Below are positions 18,193-27,691 of a stretch of DNA of 57,814 nt, in pieces. A program made the position numbers and the translations under genes. The DNA is taken from positions 1-57,814 of the forward strand of contig CAJYSA010000048.1 of the NCBI GenBank assembly GCA_913777325.1, in the 5' to 3' direction. The notes under the pieces were generated by a model. The model saw nothing but the letters and a program-made list of their open reading frames with translations, was not told the DNA's origin and ran no database searches. The DNA is from an uncultured Sphingomonas sp. Its GTDB lineage: Bacteria; Pseudomonadota; Alphaproteobacteria; Sphingomonadales; Sphingomonadaceae. Positions within the stretch are counted from its first letter, which is position 1. Every line of letters begins with the position of its first letter.

Positions 18193-18292
18193 CCGCCACC
18201 GCTGCATGGCGCGGACATGATGGGCGTCCCCGCCCCCCCGCACCGATGACAAGACAGTGGCCTGCCGTGGAACACGACGGCCAGCCAGATCA

Positions 18293-19087
18293 TCACGGCA
18301 GCAGGAACGCGCCCTCGATGGTGGTGACGCACGTACCATGCAGGATCACGCGATCCCCCTCGACGCGGCAGCCGATCCGCCCACCACGCGCGCTGGCCTG
18401 GACGGCGGAAAATCGATCCCGCCCCAGGCGCCTGGCCCAATATGGCGCGATCACCGCATGCGCGGCGCCGGTCACCGGATCTTCGTCGATCCCGAATGCC
18501 GGCGTGAAGGCGCGGCTGACGACATCGCTGCCATCACCCGGTGCGGTCACGATCACCAGCAGGCGCCCCTCAAGAGCCAGCGCCCGCTGATCGGGCGCAC
18601 ACGCCCGCACCGCCGCCTCGTCGGCCAGCACCGCGACCGCATAGCCCGCGTCGTGCCACAAGGTTTTCACGGCCGTCACGCCCAGCGCCGCGACGACCCC
18701 GGGCAGCGCGCGTGGATGCGGCGCATAGGCCGGCAACGCCAGCGTGTAGCCGCCACCATCGCGCGCCACCCGCAACACGCCGGCCTGGCGCGTGCGGAAG
18801 GTCACCGCGTCGCGATCCGGCTCCGACGACAGTACGACATGCCCGCTCGCCAGCGTCGCGTGGCCGCATAGCGCGATCTCGGCGGTGGGGGTGAACCAGC
18901 GCAGTTCATAGTCGGCCGCGCCGCTCGCGTCGGGCACCAGGAACGCGGTTTCGGACAGGTTGTTCTCCTGCGCGATCGCGAGCAGCAGCGCATCGTCGAG
19001 CCAGGCGGAGAGCGGCATCACCGCCGCCGGATTGCCCGCGAACGCGCGGTCGGCGAAGGCATCGACCTGGGTGAAAGGGATGCGCAT
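18293..19087 (-). CDS. PhzF family isomerase/epimerase-like protein
   Basis: 264 residues with the two-lobed PhzF fold. Typical stretches are QVDAFADRAFAGNPAAVM at the N-terminus, NLSETAFLV with the catalytic Glu, ALCGHATLASGHV, and the second-half repeat EDPVTGAAHAVIAPYW. PhzF itself isomerises a phenazine precursor, but no phenazine genes lie nearby, so the substrate here is unknown. It is third in a probable pdxH-CDF-PhzF operon with a 13-nt gap after the transporter gene. Confidence 0.88.
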   Translation of the reverse strand: MRIPFTQVDAFADRAFAGNPAAVMPLSAWLDDALLLAIAQENNLSETAFLVPDASGAADYELRWFTPTAEIALCGHATLASGHVVLSSEPDRDAVTFRTRQAGVLRVARDGGGYTLALPAYAPHPRALPGVVAALGVTAVKTLWHDAGYAVAVLADEAAVRACAPDQRALALEGRLLVIVTAPGDGSDVVSRAFTPAFGIDEDPVTGAAHAVIAPYWARRLGRDRFSAVQASARGGRIGCRVEGDRVILHGTCVTTIEGAFLLP

Positions 19088-19100
19088 CGCCGTGCTCCCC

Positions 19101-20048
19101 TTACAGGCGCTTGGAGAACCAGTGCGGTGTCACATCGGCTTCGACGAGCGGATTGTCGGTGTCGACATGCCCCTCCGGATCGAGGTGGATCAGCGTTTCG
19201 ACGCGCGGGAAGGTATCGCGGAGCGCGCGCTCGACCCGCTCGACGATATCGTGCGCCGCGCGCACCGACAGATCGGCGTCAACCTCCATGTGGAATTGCG
19301 CGAAGTCGTGGCTGCCGGCGCGGCGGGTGCGGAAGTCGTGGATACCGCGAATGCCCGGTTGCCGCGCGGCGACCTCCATGAAGGCGGCGCGCTGCGCCTC
19401 GGGCCATTCCTTGTCCATCAGCATGTCGATCGCCTGGCTCGACGCCTGGAACGCGCCCCACGCCAGCCACGCCGCAATCGCGATGCCGAAGACCGGATCG
19501 GCGCCGGAAATGCCGACATATTGATCCAGCACCAGCGCGGCGATCACCGCGACGTTCAGCAGCATGTCCGACTGGTAATGGACGTTGTCCGCCATGATCG
19601 CGATCGATCCGGTCTTGCGGATGATCGCGCGCTGATAGGCGAGCAGCGCGAACGTCGCGACGATCGCGGCGACCGACACGCCGATCCCCAGCCCCGCATC
19701 CTCATTGGGCACCGGATCGGAGAAGCGCCGGATCGCCTGCACCGCGATCCCGATCGCGGACGCGGTGATCAGCACGACCTGGAACAACGCCGCCAGCGCC
19801 TCCGCCTTGCCATGGCCGAAGCGATGGTCGTGGTCGGCGGGCTCGGCGGCCAGCTTCACGCCGTACAGCGTGACGAGGCTGGCGAGCAGGTCGAGCCCGG
19901 TGTCGGCAAGGCTGCCCAGCATCGCGACCGATCCGGTATGCCACGCGGCATAGGCCTTCACGATCAGCAGCGTGCACGCCATCGCCACGCTGGCCAGCGC
20001 GGCGCGCATCGCCAACGGAATGATGCGGCGGCGTTCGTCGCGCGTCAT
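19101..20048 (-). CDS. Cation diffusion facilitator, FieF-like
   Basis: 315 residues from the ATG at 20048. Six membrane helices and a C-terminal cytoplasmic metal-sensing domain are evident. The transport-site residues are present: DTGLD in helix 2 and HYQSD in helix 5. The stretch PADHDHRFGHGKAEALAAL is the hallmark of the FieF/YiiP branch, which exports Zn2+ or Fe2+ in exchange for protons. The start overlaps the pdxH stop by 4 nt (ATGA). An 8-residue extension is open but would invade pdxH further. Metal preference is inferred from the Asp/His ligand set only. Confidence 0.9.
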   Translation of the reverse strand: MTRDERRRIIPLAMRAALASVAMACTLLIVKAYAAWHTGSVAMLGSLADTGLDLLASLVTLYGVKLAAEPADHDHRFGHGKAEALAALFQVVLITASAIGIAVQAIRRFSDPVPNEDAGLGIGVSVAAIVATFALLAYQRAIIRKTGSIAIMADNVHYQSDMLLNVAVIAALVLDQYVGISGADPVFGIAIAAWLAWGAFQASSQAIDMLMDKEWPEAQRAAFMEVAARQPGIRGIHDFRTRRAGSHDFAQFHMEVDADLSVRAAHDIVERVERALRDTFPRVETLIHLDPEGHVDTDNPLVEADVTPHWFSKRL

Positions 20049-20626
20049 GGGAACAACAATCCTTCGCTCCACCCGCCGTGGCCGTCGGGGGCGAAGACGC
20101 GCCGTTCGTGCAGGCGATGCGCGCGGTCGTGCCAGAACTCGAAATGATCGGGCGTCACGCGGTAACCGCCCCAGTTCGGCGGGCGCGGCACGTCCTGCCC
20201 GTCGAACCGCGCCTTGACCTCGGCGAAGCGCGCCTCGAACGTCGCGCGGTCGTCGAGCGGGCGGGACTGGTCGGACGCCCAGGCGCCCAGTTGCGAATCG
20301 CGCCCGCGCGTCGCGAAATAGGCGTCGCTCTCCGCATCGCTGGCCTGCGTCACCGCGCCCTCGATCCGGATCTGACGCCGCAGCGATTTCCAGTGGAAGA
20401 GCAACGCCGCCTGCGCATTGGCGGCCAGATCGCCCGCCTTCCGGCTGCCGCGGTTGGTGTAGAAGACGAACCCGCCGGGGCCGTGCCCCTTCAGCAGCAC
20501 CATCCGCACCGACGGACGCCCGCGCGCATCGGCGGTGGCGAGTGCCATCGCGTTCGGATCGTTCGGCTCGCTCTCACGCGCCTCCGCGAACCAGCGGTCG
20601 AACAGGGCTAAGGGATCGTCGGACAT
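20045..20626 (-). CDS. pdxH: Pyridoxamine 5'-phosphate oxidase
   Basis: 193 residues, somewhat shorter than E. coli PdxH. It uses FMN to oxidise pyridoxamine or pyridoxine phosphate to PLP. Family motifs present include SVRMVLLKGHGPGGFVFYTN, the FMN contact region RKAGDLAANAQAALLFHWKS, and the C-terminal RLHERRVFAPDGHGGW with PPNWGGYRVTP. An AAGGA Shine-Dalgarno 8 nt before the ATG at 20626 decides the start over a long open upstream extension. It heads an operon with the metal exporter and PhzF-like gene and is divergent from ku. Confidence 0.95.
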   Translation of the reverse strand: MSDDPLALFDRWFAEARESEPNDPNAMALATADARGRPSVRMVLLKGHGPGGFVFYTNRGSRKAGDLAANAQAALLFHWKSLRRQIRIEGAVTQASDAESDAYFATRGRDSQLGAWASDQSRPLDDRATFEARFAEVKARFDGQDVPRPPNWGGYRVTPDHFEFWHDRAHRLHERRVFAPDGHGGWSEGLLFP

Positions 20627-20775
20627 GCCGTCGTCCTTACCGTGGCCGCGCGGAAAGGTCATCATCGTCGTGCGCGCCCATCCTCCGGAACGTCCGCGTC
20701 CATAGACGCACGTTAACCCCTGGAACCGCCGCGCCGCCCGATGATTGAATCGCCCTCGCAACGAGAGGCTGATCG

Positions 20776-21672
20776 ATGGCGGCGCGCGCATATTGGCAGG
20801 GGCAGATCCGGCTGGCGCTGGTCTCGATTCCGGTCGAGATCTTTTCGGCCACCCGCTCCGGCGCACAGATCAGCTTCCACCAGATCCACGAACCCAGCGG
20901 GCAGCGCATCAAGTACGAGAAGGTCGCGCCCGGCTTCGGCCCGGTCGACATCGACGAGATCCTGAAGGGGTTCGAGGTCGAAAAAGGGGAGTACGTCCTG
21001 CTCGAACAGGACGAGATCGACGCGGTGAAGCTCGAATCCAAGAAGACGCTCGAACTCACCCAGTTCGTCGACGCGCACGAGATCGACGTCCTCTATTACG
21101 AAAAGCCCTATTTCGTCGTGCCCGCCGACGATCTGGCCGAGGAAGCGTTCATCGTGCTGCGCGAGGCGCTGCGCCGGACGAAGAAGGTGGGGCTGGGGCA
21201 ACTGGCGATGCGTGGCCGCGAATATATCGTCAGCCTGAAGCCATGCGGACGCGGCATGGTGCTGGAGACGCTGCGCTACGCCGACGAGGTCAACAAGGCG
21301 CAAGGCTATTTCCGGGACATTCCCGATGACAAGCCCGATCCCGAACTGCTCGACCTGGCCGAGGCGCTGATCGACAAGAAGTCCGCCGCCTTCGACCCCG
21401 GCGGCTTCCACGATCGCTACGTCGACGCGCTGAAGGCGCTGATCGAGCGCAAGCGCAAGGCGAAGGGGCACAAGATCATCGAGGACAAGGGCGACGACAC
21501 GAGACGATCCGGCGCCAACGTGGTCGACCTGATGGCCGCGCTGAAAAAGTCGATGGAGAAGTCGGGCGGCACGACGTCGGCGAAGACGCCCGCCAAGAAG
21601 GCCGCGTCGCCCAAGAAGCCACCGGCCGCGAAGGCCGCGCCCAAGCGCACGCCGGCGAAGAAACGTGCCTGA
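20776..21672 (+). CDS. ku: Non-homologous end joining protein Ku
   Basis: 298 residues. The bacterial Ku beta-barrel core is clear (AYWQGQIRLALVSIPVEIFS, ISFHQIHEPSGQRIKYEKV, PYFVVPADD). Homodimeric Ku rings bind double-strand ends and recruit LigD. The C-terminal 40 residues form a Lys/Ala/Pro-rich tail (residues 258-298), like the extended tails that aid DNA binding in other bacterial Ku proteins. The gene overlaps ligD by 8 nt, giving a tight two-gene NHEJ operon. Divergent from pdxH with 149 nt between starts. Confidence 0.97.
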   Translation: MAARAYWQGQIRLALVSIPVEIFSATRSGAQISFHQIHEPSGQRIKYEKVAPGFGPVDIDEILKGFEVEKGEYVLLEQDEIDAVKLESKKTLELTQFVDAHEIDVLYYEKPYFVVPADDLAEEAFIVLREALRRTKKVGLGQLAMRGREYIVSLKPCGRGMVLETLRYADEVNKAQGYFRDIPDDKPDPELLDLAEALIDKKSAAFDPGGFHDRYVDALKALIERKRKAKGHKIIEDKGDDTRRSGANVVDLMAALKKSMEKSGGTTSAKTPAKKAASPKKPPAAKAAPKRTPAKKRA

Positions 21673-24115
21673 TCGCGACCCGCTCGAGCGCTATAACGCC
21701 AAACGCGACTTCACGCGCACCGCCGAACCGTCGGGAACGCTGGCGGCGGGACATGGAAACAGCTTCATCGTCCAGAAGCACGATGCGACCCGGCTGCACT
21801 GGGACTTCCGACTGGAGGTGGACGGCGTCCTGAAAAGCTGGGCGGTCACGCGCGGCCCCAGCATCGACCCGGACGAAAAGCGGCTGGCGGTGCGGACCGA
21901 GGACCATCCGCTGTCCTACGCCACCTTCGAGGGAACGATCCCGGCGGGCGAATATGGCGGCGGAACGGTGATGCTCTGGGACCGGGGCACATGGTCGCCG
22001 GTGAAGGGCAAGAGCGCGGCGGATATCGAGAAAGGCCATCTGCACTTCGTACTGGATGGCGAGCGGATGAAAGGCGAGTGGCTGCTGATCCGCCTGCGCC
22101 CGCGCGGCAAGGAGAAGCGCGAAAACTGGCTGCTCCGTAAGATCGCGGACGGTGAGGCGGGCGCGACCGACGCGCTGGTCGAGACCGCGCTGACGAGCGT
22201 CGCGACGGGCCGGACGATGCAGGAGATCGCCGATGGGAAGAAGGCGCCGGTCACCACGACCTCCTCCGGCGTGACGAAGAAGAAAAAGGCGACGAGGAAA
22301 AGGGGCGGAGCGGCACATCCCCCGCCCTTCGAGCCCCCGCAGCTCTGCACCTTGGTGGACCACGTTCCGACCGGCTCGGACTGGCTGCACGAGGTCAAGT
22401 ACGACGGCTATCGCGCGCTGGTCGCGGTGGGTGGAAACAGCGCGAAGGTCTACACCCGCAGCGGGCTCGACTGGACCGACAAGTTCCCCGGCATCGCTGA
22501 GGCGGCGGCCAGCCTGTCCGCGAAAGGCGCGCTGATCGACGGTGAAATCGTAGCGTTCAAGGACGGACGGCCCGACTTCTCGACGTTGAAAGACGCGATC
22601 GGCGCGGGCGGTGCGATGACGTTGTTCGCCTTCGACCTGCTCGAGGTGGACGGCGAGGATCTTCGGCCCCTCCCCAACCTTGCCCGCAAGGATCGGCTAA
22701 GGACGCTGATCGGTGCGGCCGAGGAGCGGCTGCGCTTCGCCGAACACGTCGGTGGTGCCGGCGAGCGGCTGTTCGAGACGATGTGCCGCGAGGGCTATGA
22801 GGGCGTGGTCTCGAAGAAGGCCGACGCGCCCTATCGCGGCGGGCGGACCGCCGTGTGGCTGAAGACGAAATGCACCCGGCGGCAGGAGTTCGTGATCGTC
22901 GGCTGGCTGCCTTCCAGCACGTCGCGTGGGCTGCGCTCGCTGTTGCTCGGCGTGCACGAGCAGGGCAAGCTGCGTTACGCCGGCAAGGTCGGCACCGGCT
23001 TCGACAACGCAACCATCGATGCGCTGCGCACGCGACTCGATCGACTGTCGCGCAAGACCCCGACCGTCACAGCGCCGCGCGCCGCCGTGAAGGGCGCGTA
23101 TTGGGTGACGCCGAAGCTGGTCGCCGAGGTGGCCTTCGCCGAGGTGACCCCCGACGGGGTGCTTCGCCACTCGAGCTTCATCGGCCTGCGCGGCGACAAG
23201 CCCGCGTCGGAGGTGGTCGCCGAACGCGCCACGCCAACGCCGGAGGCGAAGCCGATCACGGTGAAGGTCACCCATCGCGACCGGGTGATCTTTCCGGACA
23301 GCGAAGTGACCAAAGGCGACCTTGCGGATTATTACGCGGCCATGGCGGGGGTGATGCTGCCCTGGGCTGGCGAGCGACCGGTCAGCCTGGTGCGCTGCCC
23401 CCAGGGTCGGGCGCGGCAGTGCTTCTTCCAGAAACATGACGCGGGCTCGTTCGGCGACGCCGTGCGTCAGGTTCCGATTCGCGAGAAGGACGGCAGCACC
23501 GAGAATTACCTGTACGTCGATGATGCCGATGGCCTGGTGGCCTGTGTGCAGATGGGCACCATCGAGTTCCACGGCTGGGGATCGCGGATCGACGCGCTCG
23601 AACGTCCCGACCGGATGGTCTTCGACCTAGACCCCGACGAGGGGCTGGGCTTCGACGAGACGAAGCGCGCAGCCGCGCATCTGAAGGAACAGCTCGCCGA
23701 ACTGGGGCTGATCAGCTTCCCGCTGCTGTCGGGCGGCAAGGGCGTCCACGTCGTCGTCCCGCTGACCCCGGAGGCCGAGTGGCCGGCGGTGCGCGACTTT
23801 GCCGAGCGGTTCGCGCGTGCGCTGGCGCATGCCGATCCCGACCGCTTCGTCGCGGTGATGAGCAAGGCGAAACGCAAAGGACGGATCTTCATCGATTATC
23901 TTCGCAACCAGCGCGGCGCGACCGCGATCATGCCCTATTCGGCCCGCGCGCGCGCCGGCGCGCCGGTCGCCGCGCCCGTGTCGTGGACGGAGTTGCGCGA
24001 TCTGGACAGCGCCGCGCACTGGCGGGTCACCGATGCCGACGCGCTGACGGAGCGGGCCGCGTCGCGCGCGCTCGCCGGCTGGGGGATCGCGGAGCAGGTG
24101 CTGCCCGATCTGTGA
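21665..24115 (+). CDS. ligD: Multifunctional NHEJ DNA ligase LigD
   Basis: 816 residues, domain order phosphoesterase, ligase, polymerase (as in Pseudomonas, unlike Mycobacterium). The phosphoesterase has FIVQKHDATRLHWDFRLE with His39. The ATP-dependent ligase has the adenylated Lys245 in EVKYDGYR and a C-terminal OB domain. The archaeo-eukaryotic primase-type polymerase has GWGSRIDALERPD and the metal motif DLDP at 654-657. LigD processes, fills and seals ends held by Ku. It starts at a GTG inside the ku 3' end. All three active sites look intact. Confidence 0.97.
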   Translation: MPDRDPLERYNAKRDFTRTAEPSGTLAAGHGNSFIVQKHDATRLHWDFRLEVDGVLKSWAVTRGPSIDPDEKRLAVRTEDHPLSYATFEGTIPAGEYGGGTVMLWDRGTWSPVKGKSAADIEKGHLHFVLDGERMKGEWLLIRLRPRGKEKRENWLLRKIADGEAGATDALVETALTSVATGRTMQEIADGKKAPVTTTSSGVTKKKKATRKRGGAAHPPPFEPPQLCTLVDHVPTGSDWLHEVKYDGYRALVAVGGNSAKVYTRSGLDWTDKFPGIAEAAASLSAKGALIDGEIVAFKDGRPDFSTLKDAIGAGGAMTLFAFDLLEVDGEDLRPLPNLARKDRLRTLIGAAEERLRFAEHVGGAGERLFETMCREGYEGVVSKKADAPYRGGRTAVWLKTKCTRRQEFVIVGWLPSSTSRGLRSLLLGVHEQGKLRYAGKVGTGFDNATIDALRTRLDRLSRKTPTVTAPRAAVKGAYWVTPKLVAEVAFAEVTPDGVLRHSSFIGLRGDKPASEVVAERATPTPEAKPITVKVTHRDRVIFPDSEVTKGDLADYYAAMAGVMLPWAGERPVSLVRCPQGRARQCFFQKHDAGSFGDAVRQVPIREKDGSTENYLYVDDADGLVACVQMGTIEFHGWGSRIDALERPDRMVFDLDPDEGLGFDETKRAAAHLKEQLAELGLISFPLLSGGKGVHVVVPLTPEAEWPAVRDFAERFARALAHADPDRFVAVMSKAKRKGRIFIDYLRNQRGATAIMPYSARARAGAPVAAPVSWTELRDLDSAAHWRVTDADALTERAASRALAGWGIAEQVLPDL

Positions 24116-24191
24116 GCGTGTGCACAATTGCCGTTCCCTTCCCTCCGGCGCTCCTTTAGGGTCCGCCCCGGTTCGCAGCAGGGAGGAGCCG

Positions 24192-26660
24192 CTGGCCACG
24201 CAGCCCGCCTTTGATACTGGCACGCATGCCCGGCGCCGGTTCGACGATTATGCGGGCGCCCCGTCCGATACGATGCGTGCCGCAAACGCCGCGCCGTGGA
24301 TCGCGGTGCTTGAGGAATTGTCCTCGGTCGCCGGCGACGACCTGGGCCATGCCCGCGAGCGCGTGCAGCGGCACGCCGTCGATATCGGCACCGGTTTCCG
24401 GATCATCGGCGAGGACAGCGAGCGTCCGTGGCCGGTCAGCCCGATTCCGCTGCTGATCGAGGCCGGCGAGTGGACGACGATCGAGCGCGGCATCGTCCAG
24501 CGCGCCGAATTGTTCGAGACGATCCTGAAGGATCTCTATGGCCCGTCACGCTTCGCGGAACGCGGCTATTTTCCCGCCGCGCTGGTAACCGGCAGCCCGT
24601 TCTACCTTCGCCCGCTGGTGGGACTGGCGCCGCCCGGCGGGCATCACCTGCACTTCGTCGCGGTCGACCTGGGTCGCAGCCCATCGGGCGAGTGGCGGGT
24701 GCTGGCCGACCACCTGCGCGCGCCGACCGGCGCCGGCTATGCGCTGGAAAACCGCCTTGCGGTCAGCCGCACGCTCGGCGGGTTGCAGTCCCGGCTCAAT
24801 GTCCGGCGCCACGCACCGTTCTTCGCCGCCTTCCGCGAGGGGCTGGCGGCGGCATGCCGGCGCAGCGACCCGCGTATCGGGCTGCTGACACCGGGGCGCT
24901 ACAATCCCAGCTATCCCGAACAGGCGCATCTCGCGCGCTATCTCGGGCTGTTGCTGGTCGAGGGCGACGATCTCGCCGCGCTGGAAGACCGGCTCTACGT
25001 CCGCACGATCGGCGGACTGAAGCGCATCGACGCGCTGTGGCGGCGACTCGATCCGCGCCTGCTCGATCCGCTGGCGTTCGATTCGCATTCGCGGATCGGG
25101 GTGCCGGGACTCATCGACGTCTGGGCGCAGGGCAATGTCGTGCTCGCCAACGCGCCGGGCGCGGGCGTGCTGGAAAGTGCGGCGTTCGGCGCGTTCCTGC
25201 CGCAGCTCAGTACCCGGCTGACCGGCGCCGACCTGATCCTGCCGAATATCGCCACCTGGTGGTGCGGACAGCCGCGCGAGGCGGCACATGTCGCGGCGGA
25301 ACTCGATTCGATGCTGCTGTCGTCGGCGTTCGGCGCGCGCACCCTGGGGCTGCCCGGCGAGCAGGCGATGGCAGGCGCCGAACTGACCCCCGAGCAACGC
25401 GTCGCCTTTCTCGACGATCTCAGCCGACGGCCACAGGATTATGTCGGGCAGGAGGTGGTACGCCTGTCGACGATGCCAGTGGTCATCGGCGACCAGATGG
25501 TGCCGCGCCCGTTCACGCTGCGCGTCTTCGCGGCGCGCGACGCGCACGGGCATTGGCAGGTGCTGCCCGGCGGCTTCGCGCGGATCGGCGAGCATCCGGA
25601 CCCGCGCGCCGCGGTGATGGGCGAAGGCACCTGGTCCGCCGACGTATGCGTCCACGGGGCGGATCCGGTCGCGCCGGTCTCGCTGCTCCCCGCCCCCGAT
25701 TCGCTCCACATCCGGCGCAATCCCGGCACGCTGCCCAGCCGCGTCGCCGACAATTTCTATTGGCTGGGCAGATATCTGGAGCGTGGCGAGGCACTGCTGG
25801 CGGCGATCCGCGTCATGCTGGGCCATTCGATCGACGCGGACACCGGCGCCGCGCCGGAGGACGCGACGATCGCACGGCTGGTCGCCGAGATCGTCGACAC
25901 CGGCGCCGCCCCGGCGCCTGCCGGACTGCGGCGCGCCGAGCTGATCGCCTTCGCGCGCACCGCGATGGAGGCCCGTGACGGCGGGTGGCAATCGGTGGCG
26001 GCGATCAACGCGCAGGCGCAGCGGATCGCGGGCGGATCGCGCGACCGCTTGTCGGTGGACATGGTGCGGCTGCTGGACGCGCCGTTCCCGACCCATCGCG
26101 GGATGCTGGACCGGGCCGGCTCGCTCCAGCGCCGCTATGCCGCGATCGCGGGGCTATCCGCCGAACATATGGGGCGAACCGCGGCGTGGCGGTTCCACGA
26201 TCTGGGGCGGCGGATCGAGCGGGCGCGGGCGATCGCGCGGGCGGCGCGGCTGTTCGGGATGGTCGGCGCGTTGCCGGGCGATCTGTCCACCCTGCTCGAC
26301 CTGGCGGACAGCCAGATCAGCTATCGCCAGCGCTATCTGACGGGAATTGCGCGCGTTCCCGTCATCGACCTGACCGTGCTGGATCCCGGCAACCCGCGCG
26401 CGCTCGCGTTTCAGGTCGAACGGATCCGCGAGCACCTGGCCGCGCTGCCGGTGCTGGACGATGACGGCATGGCCGAGCCGCAACAGATTGAAGCCACGGA
26501 GCTTTTCGCGCTGGTCGCCCCCGCGCAGGCGGCGTTGCTGGACCCCGAGACGCTGGCGGAGGTGGAGCAGCGGCTGTTCCGGCTGTCGGAGGCGATCGCG
26601 CATCGTTATTTCCTGCAGGGTGCCGAACCGTTGCGCGCCAGCGGGCTCACGCTGGCGTGA
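24192..26660 (+). CDS. Circularly permuted ATP-grasp / alpha-E (DUF403) fusion protein
   Basis: About 822 residues. The first 480 or so form a circularly permuted ATP-grasp domain (formerly DUF404/DUF407), with PGRYNPSYPEQAHLARYLGL and GGLKRIDALWRRLD. The last 310 form the helical alpha-E/DUF403 domain (RVADNFYWLGRYLERGEALL, ERARAIARAARLFG). The two are usually separate adjacent genes, so this is a fusion. ATP-grasp enzymes of this class are predicted amide or peptide-bond forming ligases; no product has been established. A strong GGGAGGAG lies 4 nt before the CTG at 24192, with no nearby ATG, so I propose a CTG start. A GTG at 24120 lacks such a site. The transglutaminase gene follows. Confidence 0.85.
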   Translation: MATQPAFDTGTHARRRFDDYAGAPSDTMRAANAAPWIAVLEELSSVAGDDLGHARERVQRHAVDIGTGFRIIGEDSERPWPVSPIPLLIEAGEWTTIERGIVQRAELFETILKDLYGPSRFAERGYFPAALVTGSPFYLRPLVGLAPPGGHHLHFVAVDLGRSPSGEWRVLADHLRAPTGAGYALENRLAVSRTLGGLQSRLNVRRHAPFFAAFREGLAAACRRSDPRIGLLTPGRYNPSYPEQAHLARYLGLLLVEGDDLAALEDRLYVRTIGGLKRIDALWRRLDPRLLDPLAFDSHSRIGVPGLIDVWAQGNVVLANAPGAGVLESAAFGAFLPQLSTRLTGADLILPNIATWWCGQPREAAHVAAELDSMLLSSAFGARTLGLPGEQAMAGAELTPEQRVAFLDDLSRRPQDYVGQEVVRLSTMPVVIGDQMVPRPFTLRVFAARDAHGHWQVLPGGFARIGEHPDPRAAVMGEGTWSADVCVHGADPVAPVSLLPAPDSLHIRRNPGTLPSRVADNFYWLGRYLERGEALLAAIRVMLGHSIDADTGAAPEDATIARLVAEIVDTGAAPAPAGLRRAELIAFARTAMEARDGGWQSVAAINAQAQRIAGGSRDRLSVDMVRLLDAPFPTHRGMLDRAGSLQRRYAAIAGLSAEHMGRTAAWRFHDLGRRIERARAIARAARLFGMVGALPGDLSTLLDLADSQISYRQRYLTGIARVPVIDLTVLDPGNPRALAFQVERIREHLAALPVLDDDGMAEPQQIEATELFALVAPAQAALLDPETLAEVEQRLFRLSEAIAHRYFLQGAEPLRASGLTLA

Positions 26661-26764
26661 CGGTGCCGCGACCCCCGCGATCCGGGCGCCAGAAGACGCG
26701 CCCCGGTGCACCGAAGGCCGCCAAAATACCCCTGTCGGTGACGCGCGGGAGCCTCGACTGAGCG

Positions 26765-27643
26765 ATGCGGTACGACATCCGGCACATCACGCGCTTCGAT
26801 TACGGCAATGCCGTGAAGTTCGCGCGCTGCAACCTGCGCCTGAAGCCGATCGACTGGCCGGGGCAGCAACTGGAGGAATATGCGCTCCACGTCGCGCCAT
26901 CGGGGCGGACCACGCCGGCCTATGCCGAGGCGGGGCTGGCGCATGTCACCCGGCTGGTGGTGGACGAACGGGTGCGGCGGCTGACGATCGAGAGCGTCGC
27001 GCGGCTGACGGTCGACCGGCTGGTGCCAGTGCCCGCCGACGACGATCCGACGATCGCCGAGGTCTGCGCGCTGGCCCGCGCCAGTGGCGACGTCTCGCCC
27101 GCCGGCCCGGCGGCGTATCTGTACCCGTCGCCGCTGATCCCGCTGGATCGCGCGATCGCCGATTATTGCGCGCCCGACCTGGCACCGGATCGCAACGTGC
27201 TGGAGGCGGGGATCGCGCTGGCGCGGCGCATCCAGCGCGACTTCGCGTTCGATCCCGCCGCGACGCTGGTGGATACCCCGCCGCACGAGGCCTTCGCCAA
27301 GCGCAGCGGCGTGTGCCAGGACTTCGCGCAGATCATGCTGACCGGGCTGCGCGCCGCCGGGCTGCCCGCCGCTTATGCCTCCGGCTATATCCGCACGATC
27401 CCGCCGCCCGGACAGGCGCGGCTGGTGGGCGCGGACGCCACCCATGCGTGGGTGCTGATCTGGTGCGGGCCGGCGCGCGGCTGGGTGGGCGTCGACCCCA
27501 CCAACGGCATCTGGATGGCCGGCGACCATATCGTCGTCGCGATCGGACGCGACTATGCCGAGATCGCGCCGGTCGACGGCGTGGTGCTCGGCTCCGGCGC
27601 GCAGGCGATGGAGGTCAGCGTCGACGTGGCGCCGATCGACTGA
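26765..27643 (+). CDS. Transglutaminase-like cysteine protease family protein
   Basis: 292 residues. An N-terminal beta domain (MRYDIRHITRFDYGNAVKFA) precedes a transglutaminase core with the full triad: Cys184 in KRSGVCQDFAQ, His in ATHAWVLIW and Asp in GWVGVDPTNG. No signal peptide, so it is cytoplasmic. Such proteins are regularly encoded next to the ATP-grasp and alpha-E genes, as here (104-nt gap), and are predicted to cleave or transfer amide bonds made by the ligase. Substrate unknown. It is followed by a strong hairpin shared with the converging PEP-CTERM gene. Confidence 0.9.
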   Translation: MRYDIRHITRFDYGNAVKFARCNLRLKPIDWPGQQLEEYALHVAPSGRTTPAYAEAGLAHVTRLVVDERVRRLTIESVARLTVDRLVPVPADDDPTIAEVCALARASGDVSPAGPAAYLYPSPLIPLDRAIADYCAPDLAPDRNVLEAGIALARRIQRDFAFDPAATLVDTPPHEAFAKRSGVCQDFAQIMLTGLRAAGLPAAYASGYIRTIPPPGQARLVGADATHAWVLIWCGPARGWVGVDPTNGIWMAGDHIVVAIGRDYAEIAPVDGVVLGSGAQAMEVSVDVAPID

Positions 27644-27650
27644 CGACGGT

Positions 27651-27685
27651 GGCGGGCGGGACGCGCGGATCGCGCCCCGCCCGCC
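27651..27685. terminator. Bidirectional hairpin between convergent genes
   Basis: Arms GGCGGGCGGGACGCG and CGCGCCCCGCCCGCC pair at 14 of 15 positions around the 5-base loop CGGAT. It lies 7 nt past the transglutaminase stop and 6 nt past the PEP-CTERM gene stop, so it could end both transcripts. There is no T-run, so termination would not be of the classical intrinsic type. Confidence 0.65.
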
Positions 27686-27691
27686 CGCCGA

